Source of the DNA: Pseudomonas neustonica
GTDB taxonomy: Bacteria > Pseudomonadota > Gammaproteobacteria > Pseudomonadales > Pseudomonadaceae
Reading direction: 5' to 3'
Assembly (NCBI RefSeq): GCF_003797945.1
Contig: NZ_RKKU01000004.1
Coordinates: forward strand, 1-64,000
Length of the DNA: 64,000 bases
Positions 52,106 to 61,143 of the stretch are shown piece by piece. A model generated the notes under the pieces. The model had not been told where the DNA came from, searched no databases, and saw only the letters and a list, made by a program, of their open reading frames with translations. Every line of letters starts with the position of its first letter. Position 1 is the first letter of the stretch. Position numbers and translations under genes: made by a program.

Positions 52106-53650
52106 TTATTTGCCTCGGCCGAGCAGGTGGTTATCGGCAGGTAGTTCGTACTGCCAGGTCTCCGTCAGTGTTTGCTCCTCGTCCCGGAGGAAGGCGCGCA
52201 AGCTCAGCGGGCGGTCATCGCCGGGGCGGGCAAGAATCGACAGCCTCCAGCGATTGAGCGGCTCTACATACTCGACAAACTGCTCTATAAGCTCGCCCTC
52301 TTGCAGCATGCTGACCTCGCCCAGTACCGGGGAATCTGCTTTTAGTTGGTCTAGCGGCCCGCCAGCGAAGTCGATTATCAGGCGTACCGCCCCTTTTTCA
52401 TTGCCGCCACCAATGCGCATACCGTCACCAAGGAAGCTTTCCTGTGTGCGGCCAAGGGGCGAGTCGGCGATGTCCGGGCCACCAAAGTGTACGGTGTAGT
52501 CGTATTTCAGCGATTGCCCTTGGGCTACTTCAGCCTCGGGTTTCCAGAAGGCAACGATGTTGTCGTTGGTTTCGTCTGGAGTGGGGATCTGCACCAGCAC
52601 CACATGACCTTTGCCCCAGTCGCCATCAGGTTCCACCCAGGCACTGGGTCGGCCGTCATAGCGCGCTTCGAGGTCCATGAAGTTGTGGAAGTCGGTGTCG
52701 CGTTGCAATAGCCCGAAGCCGCGTACGTTTTCGGTGGCGAAGTAATCCATGCTGAGCGCTTCCGGGTTGCGCAATGGCCGCCACATCCATTCGTCAGAGG
52801 GTGAGTCGTGGATCAGCAGTCCATCAGAATCGTGTACCTGTGGCCGCCATTCGCCCGCTGGACGAAGGGTGTTCTCGCCGTAATAGAACATGCTGGTGAG
52901 CGGTGCTACGCCCATTAGCTCCACAGATTTGCGCGGGAATAGTACGGATTGCACCTGTAGCGCTGTCTCGTCACCGGGGACGACGGTAAAGCGATAGGCG
53001 CCCGCCAGGCTTTCGCCATTCAGCAGGCCGTAAAACGTCAGGCTGTCGGCGTCTGGTCTTGGGCGCTCCAGCCAGAACTCAACAAAATCAGGGAATTCCT
53101 CGCCACCCGGCAGCCCGGTATTGACCGCCAGGCCACGGCCGGAAATGCCGAAGTTATTATCCCGTCCGACCGCACGGAAGTAGCTGGCGCCGGCAAACAC
53201 CAGAAATTGATTTTGTGCGCCATCGTGTTTGAGTGGGAAGGTCAGTTTAAAACCGGCGTAGCCCAAGTCAGCAGGCACCAAACGCTCTACCTCGGTGTTG
53301 GGGTAGCTGAACTGGCTCTTTTCAAATTTCAGCGGGTGCACGCCTTGCGCATCGATGATGTGCACTTGTACCGGGTGTTTGTAAAACAGCCCTGGCGGGA
53401 CCGGCATAACCTGAAAGGCTGAGTTGCTTTCGTGCCAGAGGCTGTTTTCCGGCTTGAAGCGAATGCCCTGATAATCATCAAAGCTGAGTTCCTGCAAAAA
53501 CTTGGGAACTGGTTTGGGTGCCTCATAGGGCGACTCGGCGAGGGTCTTTGCCTTCTCGACGACGTCCGCAAAGTTGAAGTTTTCCGCGCTGGCATGAAGG
53601 GGTAGCCATAAGCCGATCACACCGGCTAACAGTGAAATCCCTTTGGTCAT
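52106..53650 (-). CDS. opgG: Glucans biosynthesis protein G
   Basis: A 514-residue periplasmic protein needed for branching and synthesis of osmoregulated periplasmic glucans. Signal peptide MTKGISLLAGVIGLWLPLHA (then SA). FNFADVVEKAKTLAESPYEA, YQGIRFKPENSLWHESNSAF, FAGASYFRAVGRDNNFGISG, RGLAVNTGLPGGEEFPDFVE and WVEPDGDWGKGHVVLVQIPT are diagnostic for OpgG/MdoG. AGGAG precedes the ATG. It is the first gene of the opg operon. Confidence 0.94.
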   Translation of the reverse strand: MTKGISLLAGVIGLWLPLHASAENFNFADVVEKAKTLAESPYEAPKPVPKFLQELSFDDYQGIRFKPENSLWHESNSAFQVMPVPPGLFYKHPVQVHIIDAQGVHPLKFEKSQFSYPNTEVERLVPADLGYAGFKLTFPLKHDGAQNQFLVFAGASYFRAVGRDNNFGISGRGLAVNTGLPGGEEFPDFVEFWLERPRPDADSLTFYGLLNGESLAGAYRFTVVPGDETALQVQSVLFPRKSVELMGVAPLTSMFYYGENTLRPAGEWRPQVHDSDGLLIHDSPSDEWMWRPLRNPEALSMDYFATENVRGFGLLQRDTDFHNFMDLEARYDGRPSAWVEPDGDWGKGHVVLVQIPTPDETNDNIVAFWKPEAEVAQGQSLKYDYTVHFGGPDIADSPLGRTQESFLGDGMRIGGGNEKGAVRLIIDFAGGPLDQLKADSPVLGEVSMLQEGELIEQFVEYVEPLNRWRLSILARPGDDRPLSLRAFLRDEEQTLTETWQYELPADNHLLGRGK

Positions 53651-53973
53651 TATCTAGCTCCTTGCGAATAGGGTTATTAGCCGTGTGGGTTTTAACCGGC
53701 TGGTTACGAGCATCTGCCGGTTTAGGCCGCTAAACAGAGCTACAGTTCCCAGCAGGGTACGTTTACTGCTGGCAATGCCAGTCACGTCACAGTGTGTCTG
53801 GAGGAGTCGACTGGGCAGGTATGGCCAGCTTATGTGAGCAGCAAAGCGAGGAAGAGGGGTTGGCTGTCTTGTCAGTGTGCGGGAACGATTTAGCCGCAGG
53901 CCGCAAAGGTGACCCGATTGAAGCCTGGGGCCGAGCAAAAAGACAGTCCCAGGCTCGCAGCGGTTATTGCGCT
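53651..53973. other. Gene-free region between opgG and the DUF4399 gene
   Basis: No credible gene in 323 bases. It should carry the opgG promoter (minus strand) and the 3' end of the DUF4399 transcript. The only structure seen is an eight-base inverted repeat AGCCTGGG/CCCAGGCT (53922-53929 and 53948-53955) around a loop of 18 bases. Confidence 0.4.
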
Positions 53974-54393
53974 TTACTCAACCGTTATGCTGATTTTCTC
54001 AGAGACTACGGAGGGCTCCAGCGGGACATGGTTTTGATCACCGACCAGCAGCTGCAGCGTATGTTCGCCCGGCGGTAGCTCCAGGCTCACCTGTGTTTGT
54101 CCGCCGCCAAAGTGTTTGTGATGCTCGTCGGCCGGAATCGGCTGTCCTGCCGGCGGCAAACTCTTTGCATCAATCAACAGGTGGTGGTGGCCAGTTCCAG
54201 GGCGTTCGACACCTGCTGGCGCCACGCCCATACCGGTCAAGCCGAACTGCACGGTAACAGGAGAGGTTACGGTCGCCCCATCAGCAGGGCTGATGAAAAA
54301 GACGTCGGGTGTCTCGGCGGGTGTCTCGGCCATGGCCAGTGTACTAAGGCCACCCAGCAACAACGCGGAAAGGGTATGGGCGATTTTATGCAT
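53974..54393 (-). CDS. DUF4399 exported protein
   Basis: A 139-residue protein from the ATG at 54393, with a signal peptide (MHKIAHTLSALLLGGLSTLA, then MA). VFFISPADGATVTSPVTVQF, the histidine-rich GTGHHHLLIDAK and DEHHKHFGGGQTQVSLELPP, and HTLQLLVGDQNHVPLEPSVV are the DUF4399 landmarks. The conserved histidines suggest metal binding. Function is unknown. Confidence 0.87.
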   Translation of the reverse strand: MHKIAHTLSALLLGGLSTLAMAETPAETPDVFFISPADGATVTSPVTVQFGLTGMGVAPAGVERPGTGHHHLLIDAKSLPPAGQPIPADEHHKHFGGGQTQVSLELPPGEHTLQLLVGDQNHVPLEPSVVSEKISITVE

Positions 54394-54756
54394 GAAAGTA
54401 CTCCTTCTATGATGAACAAACAGCAGCTTGAGACGCCGCCAGCCAGCCTGCGCCAAGGCCTTTTTAACGGATCTTTGTCGCTTGTTGGAGCGGCAGCAGC
54501 AAAAAACAAAAGGCAGACCAACTTAAGTGCGACAGCGTTTTTATCCGTCCGTTCGCTACCGTTCGGCGGTTTGCTTCCGCTGAAAAATCTGCCTAGTCTG
54601 GAGGGGAATTAAACCTGTATTTGCGCTTGGTAAGTGGGGCATTAAGCTCGCTCAATGCGCTCTTACGCTCAACTTGGGTTTGAATCTGACAGCGCCGTTA
54701 TGCCGCGTCTGTCTGCGATTTGAACCCTGTTAATGACAGTTTCAAGGAGTTCGTCC
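54394..54756. other. Divergent promoter region, no gene seen
   Basis: 363 bases between the DUF4399 and aldehyde dehydrogenase starts. No convincing ORF, tRNA or repeat. It should hold both promoters; I could not place -35/-10 boxes with confidence. The ribosome site AAGGAG for the right-hand gene lies at about 54743-54748. Confidence 0.4.
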
Positions 54757-56217
54757 ATGTCGGTATCTCGCCTTAAAACCTCACGTTTGTTTCGCCAGCA
54801 GTGTTATGTCGGCGGTAAGTGGGTGGGCGCCAGTGATGGCAAAACCATAGACGTAGATAACCCCGCCAATGGTGAGATTTTGGGGACTGTGCCGGTGTTG
54901 AGCGAAGCGGAGCTGCAGGATGCGATCAAACAGGCCGATGCCGGGTTCAAGGTCTGGCGTAAAAAGACAGCGCAGGAGCGAGCCGATCTGCTGCTGCGCT
55001 GGAATGATTTGATATTGCAGCATAAAGAAGATATCGCCAGCCTGATGACGCTTGAGCAAGGCAAGCCCCTGACTGAGTCACGTGGCGAGGTTGATTACGC
55101 GGCATCCTTTATTCGCTGGTTTGCAGAAGAAGCACGCCGTGTTTACGGCGAAACCATTCCTGGCGCCAAGCCCGGCCAGCATATTGTGGTGACCAAGCAG
55201 GCTATTGGCGTGACGGCCGCTATCACGCCGTGGAATTTCCCCGCCGCAATGATTACTCGCAAAGCAGGCGCGGCTTTGGCTGCGGGCTGCTCAATGATCG
55301 TCAAGCCCGCCAGTGCGACGCCTTATACCGCGCTGGCCCTGGCTGAATTGGCGGACGAGGCGGGTATCCCCGCCGGGGTGTTTAACGTGGTGACAGGTAA
55401 AGCCTCAGTCATCAGTGATGTGCTGACCGGCAGCTCTGTAGTGCGCAAGCTCAGCTTTACCGGATCGACCAGCGTTGGTAGCCAGCTGATGGCGCAATGC
55501 GCCGAGCATATCCAGAAAGTCTCGCTGGAGCTGGGCGGTAACGCTCCCTTCCTGGTATTCGATGACGCCGATGTGGATCGCGCGGTAGAAGGCGCGATGA
55601 TCTGCAAGTTCCGTAACACCGGACAGACCTGTGTCTGCGCTAACCGCTTCCTGGTGCAAGCCGGTATTCATGATCGCTTTGTCGAGAAACTGGCCGAGGC
55701 CATGGGCAAACTCAAGCTGGGCGATGGCTTTGCAGAAGGCGTGACGCAGTCTGCGTTGATCAACCGCGCGGCGGTGAAAAAAGTGCAGGATCACTTCAAG
55801 GACGCGATGAGCAAAGGCGCCAAGCATGTGGCGGGTGCCGTTCCCGAAGGCGACAACGGTAACTTCGTTGAGCCCGTGCTGATTACCGGCGTCACCCGAG
55901 ACATGCAGCTGTGTGAAGACGAGACCTTTGGTCCCCTGGCTGCCGTGATCAAGTTTGATACCGAAGAGGAAGCCCTGGAGATCGCCAACGATACCCCTTA
56001 TGGCTTGGCCGCTTATTTCTACAGCACCAATATTCATCGGGTATGGCGTGTGGCGGATGAGCTCGAGGCCGGCATTATCGGTGTGAATGAAGGGGCGGTC
56101 TCCAACGCTGCAGCTCCCTTTGGTGGCGTGAAGGAATCCGGTCTTGGTCGGGAAGGCTCCAGCCACGGCATCGAAGAGTACATGGAAATCAAATACCTGT
56201 GCATGGGGGCACAATAA
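54757..56217 (+). CDS. NAD(P)-dependent succinate-semialdehyde dehydrogenase-like enzyme
   Basis: A 486-residue aldehyde dehydrogenase of the GabD group. PWNFPAAMITRKAGAALAAG is the coenzyme-binding block, KVSLELGGNAPFLVFDDADV holds the general-base glutamate, and FRNTGQTCVCANRFLVQAGI the catalytic cysteine. GabD-type enzymes oxidise succinate or glutarate semialdehyde and close relatives. It is first in a six-gene catabolic run. The ATG at 54757 has AAGGAG before it. Exact substrate depends on the aminotransferase partners. Confidence 0.87.
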   Translation: MSVSRLKTSRLFRQQCYVGGKWVGASDGKTIDVDNPANGEILGTVPVLSEAELQDAIKQADAGFKVWRKKTAQERADLLLRWNDLILQHKEDIASLMTLEQGKPLTESRGEVDYAASFIRWFAEEARRVYGETIPGAKPGQHIVVTKQAIGVTAAITPWNFPAAMITRKAGAALAAGCSMIVKPASATPYTALALAELADEAGIPAGVFNVVTGKASVISDVLTGSSVVRKLSFTGSTSVGSQLMAQCAEHIQKVSLELGGNAPFLVFDDADVDRAVEGAMICKFRNTGQTCVCANRFLVQAGIHDRFVEKLAEAMGKLKLGDGFAEGVTQSALINRAAVKKVQDHFKDAMSKGAKHVAGAVPEGDNGNFVEPVLITGVTRDMQLCEDETFGPLAAVIKFDTEEEALEIANDTPYGLAAYFYSTNIHRVWRVADELEAGIIGVNEGAVSNAAAPFGGVKESGLGREGSSHGIEEYMEIKYLCMGAQ

Positions 56218-56221
56218 TCTG

Positions 56222-57358
56222 ATGGCTCAGCAGGCTGCACGCAAGAAAATCGCGCTGATGCCGGGTGACGGCATCGGTCACGAGGTCATGGCGGCGGCTG
56301 ATGCTGTGCTGCAGGCGCTACACGAGATTGAGCCGCTGCCGCTGGATTGGGAAACACTGTCGTGGCCCAGTACCGCCTGGCACCAGCAACACGGCGAGAT
56401 GATGCCGGAAGATGCGCTGCAGCAAGTGCAGCGTTATGACGCGCTCTTGCTTGGTGCTCTGGGCGATCCGGGGCCAAGCAGTGATGCCCAGCGTTATCTG
56501 CTACCTGACAGTATCTCGCTGGCGCCACTGCTGACCTTTCGCAAGGGCTTGCAGTTGTGGGCGTGCGAGCGCCCTGCCAGGTTGTTGCCGGGTGCACCGC
56601 AATATCTTGCTGATCCACGCGCTGCTGATGTCGACATGCTGGTTATTCGCGAGAACAGTGAGGGGGAGTACGTTAACCAGGGCGGTCGCCTTAACCGGGG
56701 TACTGCACAGGAGGTGGCGACCCAGCTGGAGGTGTTTACCCGTCATGGTACCGAACGTCTGGTTCGTCACGCTTTTCGGCGTGCGCAACAGCGACTCGCT
56801 GCTCGGCCAAAAGGCAGTAACGCGTTTTTCTGCGCCGAAAAGGGCAGTGCTGGTGCACAGGTCTGCCTGATCACCAAGCGCAATGCACAGCCTTTCTGGG
56901 GCGATATGTACACCGAGGTGTTTGCCGAGGTGGCTAGTGAGTTCCCGGAAATAGGCGTTCACCATGAGCTGGTTGATGCCGCCTGTATGAAGTTTGTACA
57001 GACGCCATGGGCGTTCGACGTGGTGGTGGCGAGTAACTTGCATGGAGACATATTGACGGATCTGGCCGCTGTGCTTTCGGGCGGTTTGGGGCTGGCGCCG
57101 TCATGCAATATCAATCCAGACAGCCGGGACATGCCCGCGCTGTTTGAACCCACTCATGGTAGCGCGCCGGATATCGCCGGTCAGGGGAAAGCCAACCCTG
57201 CTGCCATGTTGCTCACCACAGCCATGATGTTGGACTGGGTGGGTTGCGCACAAGCTGCAGAGCGCCTGCGTATGGCGGTTGCCAAGGATCTGGTGACGGC
57301 CGCAGGTGCTTCGCGAACTTGTCAGGAGGTTACCGCTGGCGTCATCGCCGGACTGTAA
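56222..57358 (+). CDS. Tartrate/D-malate dehydrogenase-like decarboxylating dehydrogenase
   Basis: A 378-residue enzyme of the isocitrate/isopropylmalate dehydrogenase superfamily, starting at the ATG four bases after the aldehyde dehydrogenase stop. KIALMPGDGIGHEVMAAADA, LVIRENSEGEYVNQGGRLNR, NLHGDILTDLAAVLSGGLGL and THGSAPDIAGQGKANP are the family blocks. ENSEGEY with the following G-G points to the tartrate dehydrogenase/D-malate branch more than to IDH or LeuB. It probably oxidises a 2-hydroxydicarboxylate arising in the pathway. Confidence 0.83.
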   Translation: MAQQAARKKIALMPGDGIGHEVMAAADAVLQALHEIEPLPLDWETLSWPSTAWHQQHGEMMPEDALQQVQRYDALLLGALGDPGPSSDAQRYLLPDSISLAPLLTFRKGLQLWACERPARLLPGAPQYLADPRAADVDMLVIRENSEGEYVNQGGRLNRGTAQEVATQLEVFTRHGTERLVRHAFRRAQQRLAARPKGSNAFFCAEKGSAGAQVCLITKRNAQPFWGDMYTEVFAEVASEFPEIGVHHELVDAACMKFVQTPWAFDVVVASNLHGDILTDLAAVLSGGLGLAPSCNINPDSRDMPALFEPTHGSAPDIAGQGKANPAAMLLTTAMMLDWVGCAQAAERLRMAVAKDLVTAAGASRTCQEVTAGVIAGL

Positions 57359-57458
57359 CCCCCTTCTGCTGTGTCAGGGCTCGCTTGGCGAGTCGCTGGC
57401 CTATCTATTTTCGAGCAAAAGCGGGCGCGACGTCCGCTGAAAGGACAGGAGACAGGCT

Positions 57459-58712
57459 ATGAGTCATTTGTCACCACTGCTGAAGCAAGCCAGTAAGGTG
57501 TGTGTGGAACGGGGCGAAGGCAGTTGGGTGTTTGACGTCGACGGTAAACGCTATCTGGACTTTACTTCCGGTATTGGCGTTACCAGTACCGGTCACTGCC
57601 ACCCCAAAGTAGTCGCTGCTGCTCGTGAGCAGGTAGGCAAGATTGTTCATGCGCAATACACCACCGTTGCCCATAAGCCCATGCTGGATCTGTCCGATCG
57701 GTTGTCCGAGCGTATGCCGGGCGCTATCGACTCGGTCGCTTTTACCAACTCGGGCTCCGAAGCGGTAGAAGCCGCCTTGCGGCTCGCGCGTCACGCCACT
57801 GGCCGCGCCAATATCATTGTGTTCGATGGCGGCTTTCATGGTCGCACCATGGCTGCAGCCTCGCTAACCACCTCGGGTACCAAAGTACGCACCGGCTTCC
57901 ATCCGATGATGGCCGGCGTCGTCGTTGCACCCTTTCCGCATGGTTATCGCCACGGCTGGACAGAAGAGCAGGCCACCGACTTTGCCTTGCAAGAGCTTGA
58001 TCACATCATGAAAACCCAGTCTGCCCCCAGCGACACCGCAGCCATGATCATTGAGCCGGTGCAGGGTGAGTTTGGCTATTACCCGGCCAATAAAGCCTTT
58101 ATGCAGGGGCTGGCCGAGCGCTGTAAAAAGCATGGCATTCTCTTCATCTGCGATGAAATTCAGGCGGGCTATGGTCGTACCGGCAAGTTCTGGAGCCATG
58201 AGCACTTCGATGTGCAGCCCGATGTAGTGATTACCGCCAAGGGGCTGGCGAGCGGCTTCCCACTGTCGGCCATTGCTGCGTCCGAGGAACTGATGAACAA
58301 AGGCATGCCTGGCTCGCAAGGTGGTACCTATGGCGCCAACGCGGTTGCCTGTGCGGCGGCCCTGGCCACACTCGAAGTCTTTGATGACGAGCAACTGGTA
58401 GCCAATGCCGAAAAGCAGGGCGCTCGTCTGCTGAGTCAATTGAGCGAGCTGCAGCAAGGCTATCGTTTTATCGACACCATTCGCGGCAAGGGCTTGATGC
58501 TGGGCATGGAGATTGGCGACGACCACCGCACCCCTAGGGCGGATATCGCGGCCAAGTTGAGCGCCGCCGCCGAGGCCCACGGGCTGCTGCTCTTGCGTTG
58601 CGGTACCGACGGCCAAATCGTGCGTTGGCTGCCGCCACTGACCGTGTCTGCAAGCGAAATTGACGACGCCGTATCGCGCTTCGCCAAGGCGCTGCAGGAG
58701 GTGGCTGAGTGA
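57459..58712 (+). CDS. Class-III aminotransferase (GabT-like)
   Basis: A 417-residue PLP aminotransferase. FTNSGSEAVEAALRLARHAT, VFDGGFHGRTMAAASLTTSG, LFICDEIQAGYGRTGKFWSH with the cofactor aspartate, and PDVVITAKGLASGFPLSA with the PLP lysine are present. The class acts on omega-amino groups such as those of GABA, beta-alanine or 5-aminovalerate and gives semialdehydes, the substrates of the dehydrogenase two genes earlier. AGGAG is close before the ATG. Confidence 0.88.
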   Translation: MSHLSPLLKQASKVCVERGEGSWVFDVDGKRYLDFTSGIGVTSTGHCHPKVVAAAREQVGKIVHAQYTTVAHKPMLDLSDRLSERMPGAIDSVAFTNSGSEAVEAALRLARHATGRANIIVFDGGFHGRTMAAASLTTSGTKVRTGFHPMMAGVVVAPFPHGYRHGWTEEQATDFALQELDHIMKTQSAPSDTAAMIIEPVQGEFGYYPANKAFMQGLAERCKKHGILFICDEIQAGYGRTGKFWSHEHFDVQPDVVITAKGLASGFPLSAIAASEELMNKGMPGSQGGTYGANAVACAAALATLEVFDDEQLVANAEKQGARLLSQLSELQQGYRFIDTIRGKGLMLGMEIGDDHRTPRADIAAKLSAAAEAHGLLLLRCGTDGQIVRWLPPLTVSASEIDDAVSRFAKALQEVAE

Positions 58713-59659
58713 CTCGCATTCTGGTGCTGGTTGCGCCCGGTGAGCCACCTTTGCCGGGGCTTGAATCACTCCCCAACGGGATTGAGCTGACGACCGTCAG
58801 TGCTGAGGTGCAGCTGCGTGAGCAGCTCCCGCAGACCGATATTCTGGTCGTGACCGATTTTCGTACCGGGCTGCTGGAAAGCTGCTGGCCAGCGCAGCAC
58901 AGCATCAAATGGGTACATGCCACCAGTGCCGGGGTTGATGCCCTGCTGTTCCCCGCGCTGGTTGAAAATGACCTAGTGCTGACCAATGCGCGAGGTGTCT
59001 TCGATCTGGGTATTGCCGAGTATGTACTGGGTGCGGTGCTGCTTTTTGCCAAGGATACGCTGGGTAATCTGCAGCATCAGCGCGCGCATCAGTGGCAGCA
59101 CCGAGAAACCGAGCTTGTCAGCGGTAAACAGGCATTGATTATTGGCGCTGGCTCCATCGGTGGTGAGGTTGCACGGCTGCTCAGCGCCTTAGGTCTCGAG
59201 GTGACGGGTGTGGCTCGCAGTGCACGTGAGACCCCGCACTTCAAACGTGTGGTAGCCAACGATGACCTTCATAAGCACTTGCCAAGCGCAGATTACGTGG
59301 TGATCACCGCGCCACTAACGCCCACAACAGAAGGTTTGATCAATCAACGGACGCTGGCGCAGATGAAGCCTGAGGCGGTGCTGATCAATGTGGGCCGTGG
59401 CGCGGTAGTGGTCACTGATGACCTGGTCGAGGCATTGCAGCAGAAGGTAATTGCTGGCGCTGCGCTGGATGTGTTCGAACCTGAACCCTTGCCGCCCAAT
59501 CACCCGCTTTGGGATATGCCCAATGTGATGATGTCGGCGCATATGTCGGGCGATTTTGTCGGCTGGCGTCAGGCGCTGGGTGAGCAGTTCAAGGCCAATC
59601 TCGAGCGTTGGTTGGCTAGTGAGGCCCTGTTCAATCAGGTTGATAAAGGAAAAAGCTGA
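58709..59659 (+). CDS. D-2-hydroxyacid dehydrogenase
   Basis: A 316-residue NAD(P)-dependent enzyme. WVHATSAGVDALLFPAL and ARGVFDLGIAEYVLG frame the catalytic domain, IIGAGSIGGEVARLLSAL is the nucleotide-binding motif, LINVGRGAVVVTDDLVEAL and MMSAHMSGDF hold the arginine and histidine region. It interconverts a 2-keto acid and a D-2-hydroxy acid. GTG start overlaps the aminotransferase stop by four bases (GTGA), so the pair is coupled. Confidence 0.85.
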   Translation: MTRILVLVAPGEPPLPGLESLPNGIELTTVSAEVQLREQLPQTDILVVTDFRTGLLESCWPAQHSIKWVHATSAGVDALLFPALVENDLVLTNARGVFDLGIAEYVLGAVLLFAKDTLGNLQHQRAHQWQHRETELVSGKQALIIGAGSIGGEVARLLSALGLEVTGVARSARETPHFKRVVANDDLHKHLPSADYVVITAPLTPTTEGLINQRTLAQMKPEAVLINVGRGAVVVTDDLVEALQQKVIAGAALDVFEPEPLPPNHPLWDMPNVMMSAHMSGDFVGWRQALGEQFKANLERWLASEALFNQVDKGKS

Positions 59660-59718
59660 GCGTCACGCGAAACAGGTGTTCAGTTCTATAAGGTTGTTTT
59701 CCACCTAAGGAGGCGGAT

Positions 59719-61128
59719 ATGTCCCAGGACATTCTTAAAATGACAGCGGTACAACTGCGGGAACATTATGCCGATAAGCAGTTGTCACCGGTCGAGGTTG
59801 CCACTGCGATGCTGGATCAGATCGAGCGGGTGGATAAACATACCAATGGCTTTTGCCTGGTTGATCGGGAGACTTCCTTGGGGTTCGCTCGCGAGGCAGA
59901 GCAGCGCTATCAGCGTGGCGAAGCCAATGGCTTGCTCGATGGGGTGCCCGTTGCGGTCAAGGACGTATTTCTGACGCCGATGTGGCCAACCATCAAAGGC
60001 TCTCATACCGTTGATCCGCAGAGCACCATGGGTAAGTCGGCGCCCTGTACGGCCGCTCTGGCGCGTCATGGTTATGTGCCCATAGGCAAAACCACTACTC
60101 CCGAGTTGGGCTGGAAAGGCGTCACTGACAACCCGGTCACAGGGGTAACCAATAACCCTTGGAATCCGGATACCACCTCTGGTGGTTCCAGTGGCGGCAG
60201 CGGTGTGGCGGTGGCGCTCGGTATGGCGCCGATCGCCTTGGGTACGGATGCCGGTGGCTCTATCCGCATTCCCGCTGCTTTCTGCGGCATCGTTGGTCTG
60301 AAGCCTTCCTTTGGTGAAGTACCGCACTGGCCGTCCAGCCCATTCGGTACCCTGGCCCACGCTGGTCCGATGACCTGGACGGTTGAAGATTGTGCGCTGA
60401 TGATGAACGTGCTGTGCGAGGCAGACCACCGCGATACTAATGCGGTACCGCGGCGCAATATCGATTATCTGGCCAATCTGAAAGATGGGGTAAAGGGCCT
60501 GAAAATCGCTTACAGCCCTAACCTTGGTTATGTGGATGTAGATAAGGAAGTAGAAGCCTCGGTGGCTGAGGCCGCCAGGGTATTTGAGTCGCTTGGTGCC
60601 GAGGTGGTGCGGGTCGATCCCGGGTTCAGCGATCCTCTCGCCGCCTTCGGCCATCTATTCTATGGCGGTGCCGCCAACGCTATCCGTGATCTGGGTGCCA
60701 AGAAGCGTGCGGTAATGGACCCTGAACTGATCAAGGTGGCAGAAAAGGCATCGCGTCTGAGTATGCTCGATTACATGGGCGCGGTGAACGAGTCGATGGC
60801 GCTGCGCGAGCGTATGGCTGGATTCCATCAGAAGTACGATTTGCTGCTGACTCCAACGCTGCCCATCACCGCCTTCAAGACCGGACGTGAGGTCCCCGAA
60901 GATTGGCCCAGCACACGCTGGCCAACCTGGACGCCCTTTACCTACCCCTTCAACATGACGGGTCAGCCCGGACTGTCAGTACCCTGTGGTTTTGATAGCA
61001 AAGGTTTACCCATGGGGCTGCAGTTGGTAGGCGCACGCTTTAACGACGCTTTGGTGTTGCAGGCTGGCTATGCCTATCAGCAGGCTGCGCCTTTGACTGA
61101 CCGTCGTCCAGACCTGTTTACTGCGTGA
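59719..61128 (+). CDS. Amidase (amidase-signature family)
   Basis: A 469-residue amidase. The catalytic triad is complete: lysine in GVPVAVKDVFLTP, cis-serine in GTDAGGSIRIPA, nucleophile serine in the glycine-serine motif TTSGGSSGGSGVAVALG (the ester/amide oxyanion hole follows). The family hydrolyses many amides; no substrate can be read. A strong ribosome site AAGGAGGCGG precedes the start. It is not GatA (no gatB/gatC genes are present), so it is likely a catabolic amidase feeding the aminotransferases. Confidence 0.87.
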   Translation: MSQDILKMTAVQLREHYADKQLSPVEVATAMLDQIERVDKHTNGFCLVDRETSLGFAREAEQRYQRGEANGLLDGVPVAVKDVFLTPMWPTIKGSHTVDPQSTMGKSAPCTAALARHGYVPIGKTTTPELGWKGVTDNPVTGVTNNPWNPDTTSGGSSGGSGVAVALGMAPIALGTDAGGSIRIPAAFCGIVGLKPSFGEVPHWPSSPFGTLAHAGPMTWTVEDCALMMNVLCEADHRDTNAVPRRNIDYLANLKDGVKGLKIAYSPNLGYVDVDKEVEASVAEAARVFESLGAEVVRVDPGFSDPLAAFGHLFYGGAANAIRDLGAKKRAVMDPELIKVAEKASRLSMLDYMGAVNESMALRERMAGFHQKYDLLLTPTLPITAFKTGREVPEDWPSTRWPTWTPFTYPFNMTGQPGLSVPCGFDSKGLPMGLQLVGARFNDALVLQAGYAYQQAAPLTDRRPDLFTA

Positions 61129-61143
61129 CCCGGGGAGAGTGTT

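Noticed and set aside
57864-58769. A 301-codon minus-strand open frame over the GabT-like gene
   Set aside because: It is antisense to a gene with all PLP-enzyme motifs and has no recognisable domain.
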